Source: Cryptomeria japonica
Lineage: Eukaryota > Streptophyta > Pinopsida > Cupressales > Cupressaceae
NCBI RefSeq assembly: GCF_030272615.1
Contig: NC_081410.1
Span: 258,091,533-258,155,532 of the forward strand
Reading direction: 5' to 3'
DNA length: 64,000 nt
Shown here: positions 1 through 12,339 of the stretch, piece after piece
Position numbering within the stretch: the stretch's first letter is position 1
Layout of the letters: every line of letters starts with the position of its first letter
Translations under genes and position numbers: made by a program
Notes under the pieces: generated by a model
What the model saw: the letters and a program-made list of their open reading frames with translations, nothing else
The model's database searches: none
What the model was told of the DNA's origin: nothing

Positions 1-428
1 ATTGCGCCATGGTGACCCCTGCACCTGCCAAACAAGAAAATCGCGGTGCAAAAAACATTCTAGTTCATGAACCATCAAAGAAGACACGTGGAAACTCGAG
101 GGAGACCCGAAGTCGAACACATAAAGGGAACTGGAACATGCAACATGGAGGCACCAAGTGTCACTGCTAGCATACAAAAGATGGTGGGGCGAGAAAACAT
201 ACACTGAGGAAAAGACCTGCAACACGTGGCAGCTCTGCGTTCTCTCAACATAGGATGAGAAAAGCGAGCTGCTTAGAGCAACGCCAAGACACCACTTGGC
301 ACGTGCACGAGTGATCGGGAGAGCGGGCCAAAAATTAAAGTAAGGGGCCGAAACTTTACCAAAATACCATGCACGAACCACTCTGAAAGAATATTAATAG
401 TTGTCATTTTGATGTCAACCCTATCTTG
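1..428. other. Unassigned 5' flank with three CACGTG palindromes
   Basis: I see no gene here. The stretch is purine-rich and less AT-rich than most of the window. CACGTG (G-box core) occurs at 85-90, 223-228 and 300-305, three times in about 220 bp, which could be a regulatory cluster of a gene or of an LTR. Nothing downstream ties it to a transcript. Confidence 0.25.
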
Positions 429-1997
429 TGTTGTCATTGATGTCAATTTGTCTTGTATTGATACAAAAGTAAGAGTAGTACAACAAATGTTTCTATATGT
501 AGTCCAAAGAGTATTTATGTACACTGTTGAGTGTTCTAGTATTGATGACGATGTTGTGGTGTTTCCGAAAGATTGGTATAGTGGAAGTTTCTATATGCAG
601 GAAACAATATTTAATGTCTCAGTGGAAGAATGTCTTGCATTCCTCTGGTTTGTGAAGATTATATGTTATGGTTCTACATATGATATCTATGTTCCTATGT
701 ACATGTACATTGCACTATCTATTTTGTAGATGCTCTATGGATCAGTTGGATGAGCTGATTACTATTATTTTTGATAGTAAGGTTGTCTGTCATAATAGGT
801 CCAAAAAAAGTCTGGTGGCTTCTGGATATGTGGATTAAGGTGCTGTAATTTGAAGGATTTGTTCATGTGATCTATGCAGTGTTCTAGTTCAGTTTTCAAG
901 TGGCAACTTGATTGAAAAGTGAAGTTATGATGTTTTGAGTTCCAGATGTAGCTATTCTAGTTTCATACTAACTGTGATGTCGTGTTTTACTTGGATCATA
1001 TTCTTTTGGTTTATGTTTGGTTCCAAGGATTTGTATGGCTAATGTTTTTGGGCCTCACTATGGCATGTATAAATCCACATTGAGTTTCATGCATTAGAGA
1101 ATGTTTTAAGTTGATTGGTTGGGTGCTTCATTGTTCATCTACATGCTTTACTTGATATGACCTTGGAGGATGTGCTAGTGTGTGTGGTTCATTGGAATCA
1201 TTTTGAAATATTGTATTGCAATGTTTTTGGGTCCTCTCTATCTCTTGGGGTATATCACATTTGATATTTTAGGTCAGGGTGGCAAAATTTATGTAATAAT
1301 GCATATTCTATTTGTTGCTGACCTAGTTAAGGGTTTTGACGATTAACCTTGTATAAAGGAGTGCATATGTATTAGTGAGGGTGCAGAATGGATGCACATT
1401 GATTTGTCAAAGGTGTAAAAGATCTACAGACAAATCCGAGATTAGATATGTGTGAAAGACTGTTGTGAAGAGCTTTGATGATAATACTCAAGGTGGCAAA
1501 GTTAAGAGATTGTATTTTGAAAGCAAAAGAGTTTGCAATGATATTGATTGCTTGACATAGTAGTTTAAGATCAAGTTCATGATCTAGAGATATTGTTCAT
1601 TCCATTCAACTATTTGTTCTCTGCTGGAAGACAATGAGTCTCATGGAAGATTTTTGTATTTTGCCTTGAAATAGTGAGTTTTAGTCTTGCAAGTCACTTG
1701 TATCTTGCCCTAAGGTTGTGCAACTTAGTTTTGCAAGTCCTCTTAAGAGCAGGGTGTTCCAGAGGCAATATTGTAACATATTATATTTATATTGCAAGTT
1801 TGATTCTCACCATGGTTTTTCTCTGATTGGGTTTTCCATGTAAATTTGGTGTTCATGTATTTGTTGTGTTTCATACTTTCATCATTTGTCATTGCTGGGA
1901 TTATATGTTTGTGATTTAAAGTTTGAAGATTATAAATTATGTATTTGAAGGTTCAGACTAGTTCACCCCCCCTCTCAGTCCTATGGTGTGTTCAACA
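429..1997 (+). repeat. Probable copia-type LTR remnant
   Basis: The block opens with TGTTGTCATTGATGTCAA and closes with a C-tract followed by CTCTCAGT and TTCAACA (about 1965-1997). The same C-tract/CTCTCAGTG arrangement ends the LTRs of the complete element at 33491-39013 when read on its coding strand. No primer-binding site follows and no 5-bp target duplication is seen, so this is a solo or truncated LTR at best. The open frame at 409-729 has no recognisable domain and I regard it as chance. The exact left boundary is uncertain. Confidence 0.35.
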
Positions 1998-2283
1998 AAC
2001 CTCCTCTCCTTTGGTTGTTTAGTTTATATGCAAACAATTTGTAAGTTTTATCCTCAATGATGTAGGGCCAATTTCTGAACACAATCTATATGGGAGAAGT
2101 TTTTGAGAGCTTCATAGTGATGTAGATGTGTCATACTTTTAGTTCTCGATTTTCTAGAAATTGTAGCTATTGATAGGCGTTCCTAGCTCATTCATGTTTT
2201 GGGAGCTTCTAAGGCTTTATTAAATCTCATTTGAGTTCCCTTTCAGGTGCCATTTAATAAAAATGTGAGAATTTCATGTACTT

Positions 2284-2301
2284 AATGATGGTTTTAAAGA
2301 T
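2284..2301. repeat. 5' target-site duplication of LINE A
   Basis: The 18-bp string AATGATGGTTTTAAAGAT occurs here directly before the LINE and again at 12485-12502 directly after its poly(A). The first two A of the 3' copy cannot be told from the tail. A long variable duplication with a poly(A) tail is the mark of target-primed reverse transcription. Confidence 0.9.
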
Positions 2302-2307
2302 GAAAAA

Positions 2308-4416
2308 ATGGCTCTGCATGCGAATAGTTTTCACAATTCCTATGCGATAACTAACCTGCTTTCAAGGCCTCCTTATGGCAACAATCTGGGCTATGCAAAT
2401 CAATTTTTTGTTCTTGCTAGCAGACACCAGGATGATGGCAATAGTCTTATCTCAGAAGCAGTACAAACGCGAGATCAACAAACCTTTTTTGTGAAAACTA
2501 AATATTCGCTAATAGATCCGGGAAGTGCTCCCCCTCCTCCCTTAAACACTGATGACTAGAATTGGCAGAAGGTTGGACACAAGCAATTTAAATGCCTAGC
2601 AAGTGGGGCGAATCATCAACCAGTATGCCATGACCGTTGTCCACTGTGTTATACGGAGAAGGGTTTTTTAAAACCTACCCATAAAGATAGAACCATAAAC
2701 CGGGGAAACATTCTCCGACAAAAAATTACAGAGAATAACTCATGGGGCATGGAAACCCTAGCTAGACATTCATTGTACCACCATCAGAAACCATCGGGGG
2801 ATAAACAAATTAAGGGTGACCAGTCAATGCGTCCATCAACCACAGAGGAAAGGCTAGTGATAGAAATCGACAATCAAATCCTAACAAAGCATAAGAAGCA
2901 CTGTAAAGAATTCGTCATCTTTGCTCGATGGGAAGGTATAGGTACCCCAGCCGAACAAATCGCTGAATGGTTAAAGAAATCCTTTCAGGGCATGGTAAGT
3001 ATCGACACCCTCCCTGAAAATTTCCTATCAATAGAATGTAGCAATCTAGATTTGATAAATAGGTTTTTGAATGGGGATATTCCGACATATAAGGGTTTTT
3101 GCTTAGAATGCTGGGAATGGCAACCCCTTTTTGATCCATCCCGTTTAAAATCTTTTATGGTAAATAGAGAAATATCAATTGATAACTTACCAGTAGAATG
3201 TCATAATTTAGAAATCTTAAGAATGATAGGCAATAAGTTAGGGAAATTTGAAAGTGTCAAAAAAACCCCATTTAAATTCTCAAATAATGTTCTAATGGTG
3301 ATTATGGATATCAATATCAAAAATTTAAAAAACATAGTTTTAAAATTCAATAACCTCATTTTAAATGTCAAACCTTCTTTTTATAATGGCCCCATCATAG
3401 ATGATATTCCCAGGAAAACCTCACCTGAGATGTCATACCCTAGGATAAAACATAATAAAGAGGGTGTCAAAATTAAATTCATGGAAGGAATTAGGGGTTT
3501 CACTCTGGAAGGCGATGAGTCTTTAAAGATAAAAACTAAGCCTCAAGCCTCTACAATGGATATGACATTGGATCAATGCTATGAATCCTTATCTAAGGAC
3601 TCCTTGAATAGGAAGACAAACTCCCCCTTCCTCCCACCTCTGGAAGTAGTTATGACAAAAACAGTTGAATCTTCGAACAAGGAACAAGATTTATAAGATG
3701 GGGAGATTAGTGAGCCACCAGTGCAAAAGGAACTGCCGAGTATATGTGCTCAAGGGGAAACCCTAAATATTAACTTTGGAATAAGAATAGACTCTGGGAA
3801 GGAAATAGTGAGCCCACTGAGGAATTCAATAGAAGTAAAATTATCCCTTTTAGAGCAACCATTGGTGAAGGACATGTGTCGCCATGTTAAGGATAAAGGA
3901 TCTGAGCAAGAACAACTGACAACACAAGATAAGGATATTGAGGAAAGTGAGGGGGAAAAGGAAAATAGACCGCCCCAGAATATTGATTCAATGGTGGCAG
4001 AAGTGGAAGAGAGAGAACAAGTAGAAAGGGAAGTCAACATTATTTCCAACTTTATTGGGGAAGAAGTAGTTAATGACCTAATGGAACAATTTGTTGATGA
4101 GGTTTGTGACTCCGAAGAATTGGAAAGGCAGAGGGAACTATATGTGAAAAATTTATTGGATTGTGCCAGAGTTAATATGGAAACAAAAGAATTGTTCATT
4201 GACCTAGATAATTTGGAAAATGAGAACCCAATCATTCTAGGCATTCATAATACAGAGGAGAGAAAAGCCTCTCTTGACTGTGCCAAGTCCATCAAAAGGA
4301 GGGGTAGGAGATCCCTTGCTGAATTAAGAGCCAAGGATGGGGAAGTTGTGGGCCAATCCAAAATTTCATCACTATTTAATGTAGGGGAGGGGAAGTTCCT
4401 CCCCACAGAGCCATGA
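2308..4416 (+). pseudogene. LINE A ORF1 (DUF4283-type nucleic-acid-binding protein), broken
   Basis: ORF1 proteins of plant LINEs bind the element RNA and form the RNP with ORF2. The frame opens at 2308, is cut by TAG at 2557-2559, resumes through 2749-3696, stops again, and continues 3721-4416. The part from about 2840 to 3400 matches the DUF4283-like domain also seen in LINE B: VIEIDN, then FARWEG, IECSN, a W-Q-P-L-F block and IGNKLGKF. The C-terminal part is acidic and ends with GRRSLAELR and GEGKFLPTEP, which LINE B repeats almost unchanged. I see no CCHC zinc knuckle. Its stop codon overlaps the ORF2 start as ATGA at 4413-4416. LINE B ORF1 (675 aa, unbroken) is the guide for joining the pieces. 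Confidence 0.85.
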
Positions 4417-7400
4417 AACTCTTATCATGGAATGTTAGGGGCATGAATGCCCCTAACAAGAAACATATCATAAAACACTGTATATCTGAATCAAAGCTAG
4501 ACATAATTATAATCCAAGAAACTAAAATGAACCCAACCGAGATAGACCTCTTTGAGAAAAAAATAGGTTTTAGAAAAGTGAAGTATTCCCCAGCACATGG
4601 GGCTTTAGGAGGCTTACCAATCATTTGGGATCCTAGATATTCCTCTTTTACACCATCTGAGATAAAACAAAATTGGATAGGTGGAAAGGTAAACTGCTAT
4701 AATAATAAGTTAAGATTTAACCCGATCAATGTATATGGCCCTATTCAGAATAGGGATAAAGCTCAAGTCTGGATGGAACTTGAGACTTAAGAAACAATAT
4801 AAATGAGATGTGTATTATTGGAGGAGATTTCAATGCCATCACTAAGGCATCAGACAAAAGAGGAGTTAGTAATAAGTTACCTACTGCAACACTCGACTTC
4901 ATTGATTGGATCAATAGGAATTCTTTGTTGGAAATCCAGACAACAGAGAACACCTTTACATGGAACAACAGAAGGAAGGGCTTTAACAATATTGCTGATA
5001 AGCTCGACATATTTTTTATTCATGGGGGGCTTATGAATTTCAATTACATTATGGAAGCAGAGATCCTACCTTTATCCAGTTTAGACCATTATCCACTCCA
5101 ACTTAACATTCTGGCAGAACAAGGACCAAGAAACTGCCTGTTCAAATTTGAGAACATGTGGTATAAGGATGATAGCATCATCAACCTAATTGAACAATGG
5201 TGGAGTGAATCATTATTCTCAGGTTCAATGATGTATATTGTTGCAAACAAACTAAAGTTAATCAAAAGGAGACTCTTGGAGTGGAATAGAGAGCATTTTG
5301 GTAACATCTTTGATAAGAAACTTTTAGTAGAAAAGGACCTCAAGGATGTTAACAGGGAAGTTTTGCATTGAGGGATGGATGTACCTCTCTTCTTAAAGGA
5401 AAAATATTACTAAAAGAGTATTAAGAGATTCTGGCAAAAGAAGAAATCTTCTGGAGACAAAAATCTAGAGAAATATGGTTGAAAGATGGAGATCGCAACA
5501 CAAAGTTCTTTCATAACAGTACCAAGCAAAAAAGATGGGTAAACCGAATCTCTAACATTAAGAACTACCAAGGAGTAAATCTGGAAGACCCGTCAGAGGT
5601 GGCAGAGGAAGCAGTAAGGTTTTTTGAAGGAATCCTTAACAATACAACTGGTTCCAACCTTAGAGGCCAACATAATATAATTAGAAATATTCCAAAACTC
5701 ATTGATGTAGAACACAACAGATGTCTGCTTAAGAAATTTACAGAGGAGGAGGTTAAATCTTCCCTCATGAAAATGAACCCAGATAAGGCTTTGGGCCTAG
5801 ATGGCTTCCCAACTAGTTTCTTCCAAAAATGCTGGGGTTTTATGGGTCAAGAGATCACAGAGGCCTTAGAGGGTGTTAGAAACTTAGGTAAGATCCTGAA
5901 GGAGATCAACAATACTTTCTTAGTTCTGATTCCGAAAAAAGAGAAACCTGATAGCTTTAATGAATATAGGCCCATAGCCTTGTGTAATATCCTTTATAAA
6001 CTTCTTACCAAAACTCTAGCAACTGGACTTCAAAAAATTCTCCCTATAATCATTAGTGAAGAACAAACAGGCTTTGTGCCTGATAGATCAATCTATGACG
6101 GGGTAATCATAGCTCAAGAAGCTATACATTCAGTCTAGCATAATGGAGCACCAAGCATGATGGTCAAATTAGATATTAGTAAAGCATATGACAAAGTGGA
6201 TTGGAGATTTTTAATGCAAATATTTGGAAGCATTTGGCTTTGCCAAAACTTGGATCAACCTTATTTTTGAATGCATATCCACCCCCAAATTCTCTGTCCT
6301 GGTCAATGGCACACCTGAAGGTTTTTTAAGTAGCTCTAGGGGACTTAGGCAGGGAGACCCCATGTCTCCTTCCCTCTTCATCATTATGGTAGAGGCTCTT
6401 GGTAGGTCTATCTCAAATGCTAGGGAAGAGGGTGGAATCATAGGTATACCCATTACCAGTGGTCTAATTCCCATTACCCACCAGCAATTCGTAGATGATA
6501 CAATGCTTTTTGGTCAAGGCGACATTAGGAAAGAAAGGGCCTTCAAAGGTATCCTCAAATCCTACATGGAAGCCTCGGGTCAAGAGGTCAATTTGGAGAA
6601 GTCACAAGTGTTCATGTTCACCATAGAAACCGCATCCGAGAAAGAGATATACAGGGTCTTGGAGATCAAGCCTGGTCTCCTCCCTTGCAAATATTTAGGC
6701 ATCCCTTTGGATAAGGGGAGTAGGACATCTAAGTCTTGGGATCACATGGTGGAAAAAATCAAGAAGATAATTAACACTTGGAAAGGGAAATGGTTGTCCT
6801 CTGCAGGCAAGGCAACCTTGGTCAAATCAATTCTGGCAGCAATGCCCATTTACCAACAATCTTGTCACAATTTATCGGTTAAAAAATGAGATGAGCTAAA
6901 TAAACACCTTAGAAATTTCTTTTGGCAAGGTGCCAATGAAGATAATAAAATATCACTCCTATCTTGGGATAAGATTTGTAGACCAAAAGAAGAAGGAGGA
7001 GATGACATTAAAAATATCCGTGACCACAGTAGAGCCTAAGGGCAAATTTTTTATGGAGAATGTTCAGCCATCCCCATTTAAGAAGGGCAAGAATCTTGTA
7101 CCATAAATACCTTAAAGAAGACAACCCTATCCAAATATATAGAGAAAACATTCCACCCAGAGGCTCTCGCATATGGAACTTTATGCTGGAATGCAGAAAT
7201 ATTATCATAGATAAACTCACATGGAACCTAGGGTTAGGGGAAGATGCCTTGTTTTGGTTAGACTCTTGGGGAGGGTATAAGGTGATCGATAAAATCCATG
7301 AGTTTGGACCTAAAAGAGCACTCCTAGAATCAAACAGAGGGAAATTGATTGGGAACTACATTTCCCCCTCAGAGGATGGAGCGGGGTGGAAATTGATAGT

Positions 7401-8594
7401 GAAAGAAAATGAGGATATCCCTGTAAGGGATAAAGATAAACTCATGGCAATCTTAAAAGATAGAAACATTTCCTTTAGTATAGGCAAGGATAGGCTTGTG
7501 TGGGATGGATCCAAGAATGGAGAATACAACTCCAAGGATGGGTATAATCACATCACTAAAGCTCAAATTAGACCCAAGACGAAGCTGCCTCTGAAACTTT
7601 GCTAGGACAGATAATGCCTACCCAAGGATGGAGTCTTCACATGGCTTGCTCTCCAGAATAAGCTCTTGACTGCTGAAAAATTTAGAAGGATGGGGTATGA
7701 GGGACCTAGTAGATGCCCTCTATGTGAAAATGATGAAGAGGACACAAATCACCTCCTCCTTAATTACAACTATGGAAACAAATGTTGGGTGTGGTTTACC
7801 CAGAAACTAGGCTGGTCCTCTGTCTTTCCTCAAAACTATTTTAGGAATGCTCAAAGCCTAGCCCATCCTAAGAAGAGGTTGTCTATTTGAAGGCTTATGG
7901 ATATCTCTTCCCTCTACCATAATTTGGGAATTGTGGAAGGAAAGGAATAGGCGTCTTTTGAAAGATGAAAAATTAGAGATGAAATGGGTAATCAATAAAA
8001 TTGAGGCTGCTATGATAAAAAAAATCAACAGTATGATCAACTTCGGTTTGAAGAAGAATGCCACATTAACTTATTGGGATGAGAAGATGAAGGGGAAATG
8101 GAAGGGACTATCTATCCCACCCTTTATTGGGGATGGTCTTGAAGTAAATCTAAGGAAAAGATTTGAATGTAAGTGGCAACCTCCAGGTGAGGGATGGCTG
8201 AAGCTAGACCTTGATGGGGCCTCTAGAGGCAACCCAGGGGTGGCAGTGATATGATGCTCTATCCATAACTCGAAAGGGAAGGAATTTTCCCTCAGGGCTT
8301 ACCCAATAGGTAATAAGACTAATAATTGGGCTGAATTGGTTGCCCTGCTGGAACGCCTTAATATTTGCAAAAAGATGGGAGTGAAGAATTTGGAAATTGA
8401 AGGGGACAACGATTATTATCAATGCTCTAAGAAAAGGTAGTATGCTCAATTGGAGAATTAAATCACTATTGACATGGGCCATTGATTTATGCAAAGGTTT
8501 CGAGAGATTTACAATCAATCACATCTATAAGGAAGGCAACAAAAGGGCTGATGAGTTAGCTAACTTGGGAGCTGATGGCATCCATCTTCCCTGA
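4413..8594 (+). pseudogene. LINE A ORF2: endonuclease, reverse transcriptase, zinc region and RNase H, broken
   Basis: ORF2 nicks target DNA and copies the element RNA at the nick. The APE-type endonuclease starts with SWNVRGMNAPNK (4413-4790), followed by GGDFNAIT near 4825; the usual SDH has become LDH in LDHYPL near 5080. RT motifs are NPDKALGLDGFP (about 5775), PIALCNILYKL (about 5970), KLDISKAYDKVDW (about 6170), RQGDPMSPS (about 6350) and the catalytic FVDDT (about 6490). The CPLCENDEEDTNHLLLN zinc-binding region lies near 7700. RNase H shows DGASRGNPG (about 8210), EIEGDN (about 8400) and KEGNKRADELANLG (about 8530). Breaks include stops near 4788, 5369 and 6136-6138 (TAG), and frameshifts near 6200, 7000 and 8250. 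Confidence 0.9.
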
Positions 8595-9370
8595 AGCTCT
8601 ATCTTAGGTCCTCATCTAGTGTTTTATACATAATGCTTTTACAATTAGCAGCCTTCACACTTTTGTTGATGATTTATATATATTTTTCAGAACTATATAT
8701 AATTTATCTATAAAATATCTTTATATACATCTCATATATATATAATTTATTTAAATAATTATATATATTTATCTTTAGTATCTATATATAGATTTTATGA
8801 CTCATTTGATTACATCCATTCTATAGCAGATCAAAGCAGGGGCTATAAGGCTAAGTTAGTCAAACTCACTTATTTTCATAAGAATCTCTGACCTTTCACC
8901 AGAAGTTGGATTCCTCATATTTTAACGACTAAGGATTGGCTATCTGTCCTCTGTTACCTTTTAGACAGGTAATAGCTCTCTCCTCAGCTCTGACTCTAGG
9001 ATGGGTTCATATGGCCTTAGATCCTTAGTAAATTTTCCAATGACAAACGACGAGCAGGCTTCCTGACATAGATATCATATAATACTCACTAATATGGGAA
9101 CATACGAGTAGTATTAACACCTTTAAGATATGTCTGATTTGTGTGTATTTTTAGGAAGAAAATTATACATCTATAATTATAAATGATTAGTATCTAACAT
9201 ATATACTAATATATTAATCCAAGAGGATATCTTTTCTTTGAACCCCGTGATCTATCATTGAGGTTAAGATATCATCTGTCTACCTTCCCATATATTATTT
9301 ATTAATAAGCCTAGGCCGATCATTTCATATTATAGTTTTATAGCTTATTCTCATTAAAAGTTAGATAACA
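8595..9370 (+). other. LINE A proximal 3' region, no gene
   Basis: AT-rich sequence after the ORF2 stop, with short TATA-rich runs near 8690-8800. I see no coding content. Confidence 0.5.
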
Positions 9371-9371
9371 T

Positions 9372-9440
9372 AACATTTAAACAAGGAAACAATAGAGCAG
9401 ATGAGCTTGCTAACTTAGGAGCAGATGGCGTGGAGCTCAA
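9372..9440 (+). pseudogene. Second copy of the RNase H tail inside the LINE A 3' region
   Basis: This stretch reads KQGNNRADELANLGADGVE, a diverged repeat of the RNase H end at about 8530-8585 (KEGNKRADELANLGADGIH). It sits about 850 bp downstream of the real ORF2 end, in the same orientation. It suggests that the long 3' region of LINE A was built by joining two related LINE 3' ends, by template switching or by nested insertion. The piece is too short to be functional. Confidence 0.6.
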
Positions 9441-9816
9441 AATCTTAGGCAAAACCAATTCTCTGCCTGATAAGGCAGTGCCTCCATCCATCTAGAGAAA
9501 TCCATATGTCATCCCCAACAGGAGGATAATCCGGGCTCATCCCCCCATCCCCTCCCTCTTTCTCTCTCAAATGCAAGCAATAGCCTATACTAGTCCCTTT
9601 TAGGCACTTTAACCGTTCTAGGTTCACTCTATTACTCCTTTTGCTTCCTTGGCTTGCCTTCAGTAAGTCCATCTTTAGCCCTCATCCCTGCTCCTCTTCT
9701 CCCTAAACTGTTTTACCTTCCATTCATATTTAGAATTTGAATCCCAAGGGTCCTGGATTCAGAATCAGACACTCCTATCACAGCTTGAGAGATTCATCTG
9801 CAAGGAAACACACCAA

Positions 9817-9873
9817 TATATATATATTCATATACATATATATACATATATACATATATATACATACATATAC

Positions 9874-9905
<32 letters not shown>

Positions 9906-10093
9906 GTATATATATGTATGTATGTATGTATGTGTGTATATATATGTATGTATGTATGTATGTATGACACACTCAAATATATATATATTTATAATTACAT
10001 ATGTATGTATGTATATGCTGATATACATGGAGCCAGACTTATACACAGTGACACTCATATATATATATATATTCACACACACATATATATAGA

Positions 10094-10156
<63 letters not shown>

Positions 10157-10302
10157 AAACACTCATAATCTCACAATATATATACAATTAACATCTACAA
10201 TTTGATTAGTAGCGTCTTTTATATATATAGGTTATATATATATATATAAATGCATGTATATATGTATAGTTATATATAGGTATAGATATCACATATATAT
10301 AT
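9817..10302. repeat. TA / GTAT microsatellite block
   Basis: Runs of TA, ATAC and ATGT units, the longest a pure AT tract at about 10096-10143, then further TATA runs at 10218-10302. The open frames here (tyrosine/isoleucine-only peptides) are microsatellite artefacts. Confidence 0.9.
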
Positions 10303-10842
10303 AGTCTCGGCATCCACCCACCTTCCCACCCTCAAGGCTTAGGCTATTTCAATGGAGATTGCCAGGAAATCATTGTCTCGGTGATCCTAACTATAATAAG
10401 TGTGAGATCTTCCTCCCCTGTGATTATCTCGGAAATGACATCTGCTGGCACTCATTAATCTACCTCATTAACCCACTTCGAATTGTGAAACATGGCCATA
10501 CCCTCTTTTGAGAATTTCACCTCGCTGGCTGAGTTGTATCAATCATCTCCGCACATGCCGATCATGCATATATTAACTAGACACTAAGCATGTGCTATAT
10601 TGAATGATGGAATCTTGAGGACGGTCTTGCGTTCATTTCTTTGCGATATGCCTCTCAAGCAAGTACTATCTCCAATGTTTTAATCATTCTGGCTCATTCT
10701 CAATTAAATTCATTTCATTCTCACACCCAACTTTTGAGACAGACCTCTAGCTTTATAAAGACCGGTTTCTCTCTGTCTCTTCATTCTCTGCTAAGGAAAA
10801 TTCAAAATATCATGGATACTATACTCAAGCTCTAAAAGACAA

Positions 10843-11403
10843 ATGACCATTCCTGGGGAAATAAAGGTAGCTCAACTGACAAGCCTCTTAAAATATCCTC
10901 ACGATCTGGTCGTCAACAAGGTTACTCAAATTTTAGGGGAAAATTTCATCACCAATGAGGATAGGACCAGAGCAAATTCTGATATTTCCTCTATGTTCCT
11001 AGCCATAGTACTCCATTTCGAGCCTAATAGGGATTTCATCAGGGAATTATGTTTAAAGGTTTTTAAGAATAGCATTCTCATAGAGCTTGACCGAGTAATG
11101 GCGAATGTTACTTTTGATATCTTGGCCCCTAAGCCAAGACATTATGATATCTTCATGGGGAACAACCACTAAGTTCCTCAGTTCCCAATACTGATTCATG
11201 ATAATCCTGCGAAGTTTTCCAACAAAAGGCGCATCATCCAGAGGAATGTCAACTTCCTCATGTGGTGGTTCAATGTGAAAATTCCTCCCTACAACCATTG
11301 GTTGGCTATATACCTTCGGGACGAAGGTCTCAACATGGACATGATAGTCGAGATGGAGAATCTGAAATCTTCTGAATCACCAAAGGGTTCTCCATCGGAC
11401 TAG
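10843..11403 (+). pseudogene. Possible third ORF in the LINE A 3' region, unknown function
   Basis: An ATG at 10843 opens 109 codons to TAA at 11170-11172. The same frame stays open for 77 more codons to the TAG at 11401-11403, so it could be about 187 codons with one nonsense change. I recognise no domain. The peptide contains ILGENFIT, then NSDISSMFLAIVL, then a W-rich part (NFLMWWFNVKIPPYNHW). A fragment at 26110-26420 shows a matching pattern (VLGDLFLT, then NADISSMFIVVLL), also downstream of an RNase H remnant. That recurrence is the only reason to take the frame seriously. LINE B has no obvious counterpart. It may be a family-specific accessory ORF or a captured sequence. Confidence 0.4.
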
Positions 11404-12339
11404 GCAGGGGCTCGAGGGAAAGGGCTTGGCTTTTGAGTAAGTAGGGGATGCGACATTCTGGTTAATCTAAGCAAAGATAGTTCGTATAAAAGACTTTTAT
11501 GCTTTACTGTTTTTAGATAGGAGATGACTTGTCTTTTGAAGATATGTTTATAGTATCAGACGCTCAATATATATATTATTATACGCAAACGCTTAAGATT
11601 AGTTCAATGATATGCAATACATCTTCATAGCGGCTTTCCCATATTTATACATTCATTTCTAGGTTGTAGATAATTTGCAATTTTATGCTATAGGGTGTAT
11701 TAATGAAGTATTTATCTCAGCATAAGTATACACACATATCTACAAGTGTGTTCATATAATGCAAGACAAATATACAAACACACCTGCATTCCATGTGGTT
11801 ATAGGTATGATGTTGTAGATACTCCTGTTAATATTTCTGATTACATTATCACCTTCATGTATTGGGGATCATGTGGAGGGGGTACATTGGAAACCATCAA
11901 CTCTCTTGATTTTGTGGCCACGACTATCATGGCCCTGGTTCGTTCCATATTCTTATTGTAGTAGTAGGCAATTTTGATAGAAAACCTTATTCTGAGAACA
12001 TTAAGGGGCTCCGGTTTTAGGTGGAGTCGATGTAGGCGGCTAACTTTCTCTCTTAGTTTTACATGGTTAAAAGGTATCCTAACTTTGAGTTTGCAGGATA
12101 GTATTGCTCTGTGTTTGTAGCATGCAGGATCCAGTTCGCTCACCCCCACTCGGTCAGCACTCGAACAACTCCTTGGTCTCCCCATTCGCCCTCACCATAC
12201 GAAGGCTTCACCTATTTCTCAGATCCATTATGTAGAAGTCATGGTTAAAATGTCGACAACATGATGTATTTCTCAAATTATTATTGTAACCCCTTAAGAA
12301 GTCAGATTTCTGGCTAACAGGGACTTGTAAATTATTCCA

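Noticed and set aside
409-729. 106-codon plus-strand frame
   Set aside because: No domain, low-complexity V/Y/M-rich peptide, and it lies in a probable LTR.
9737-10205. Overlapping frames of Tyr/Ile/Val/Met repeats on both strands
   Set aside because: They are translations of TA and GTAT microsatellites.
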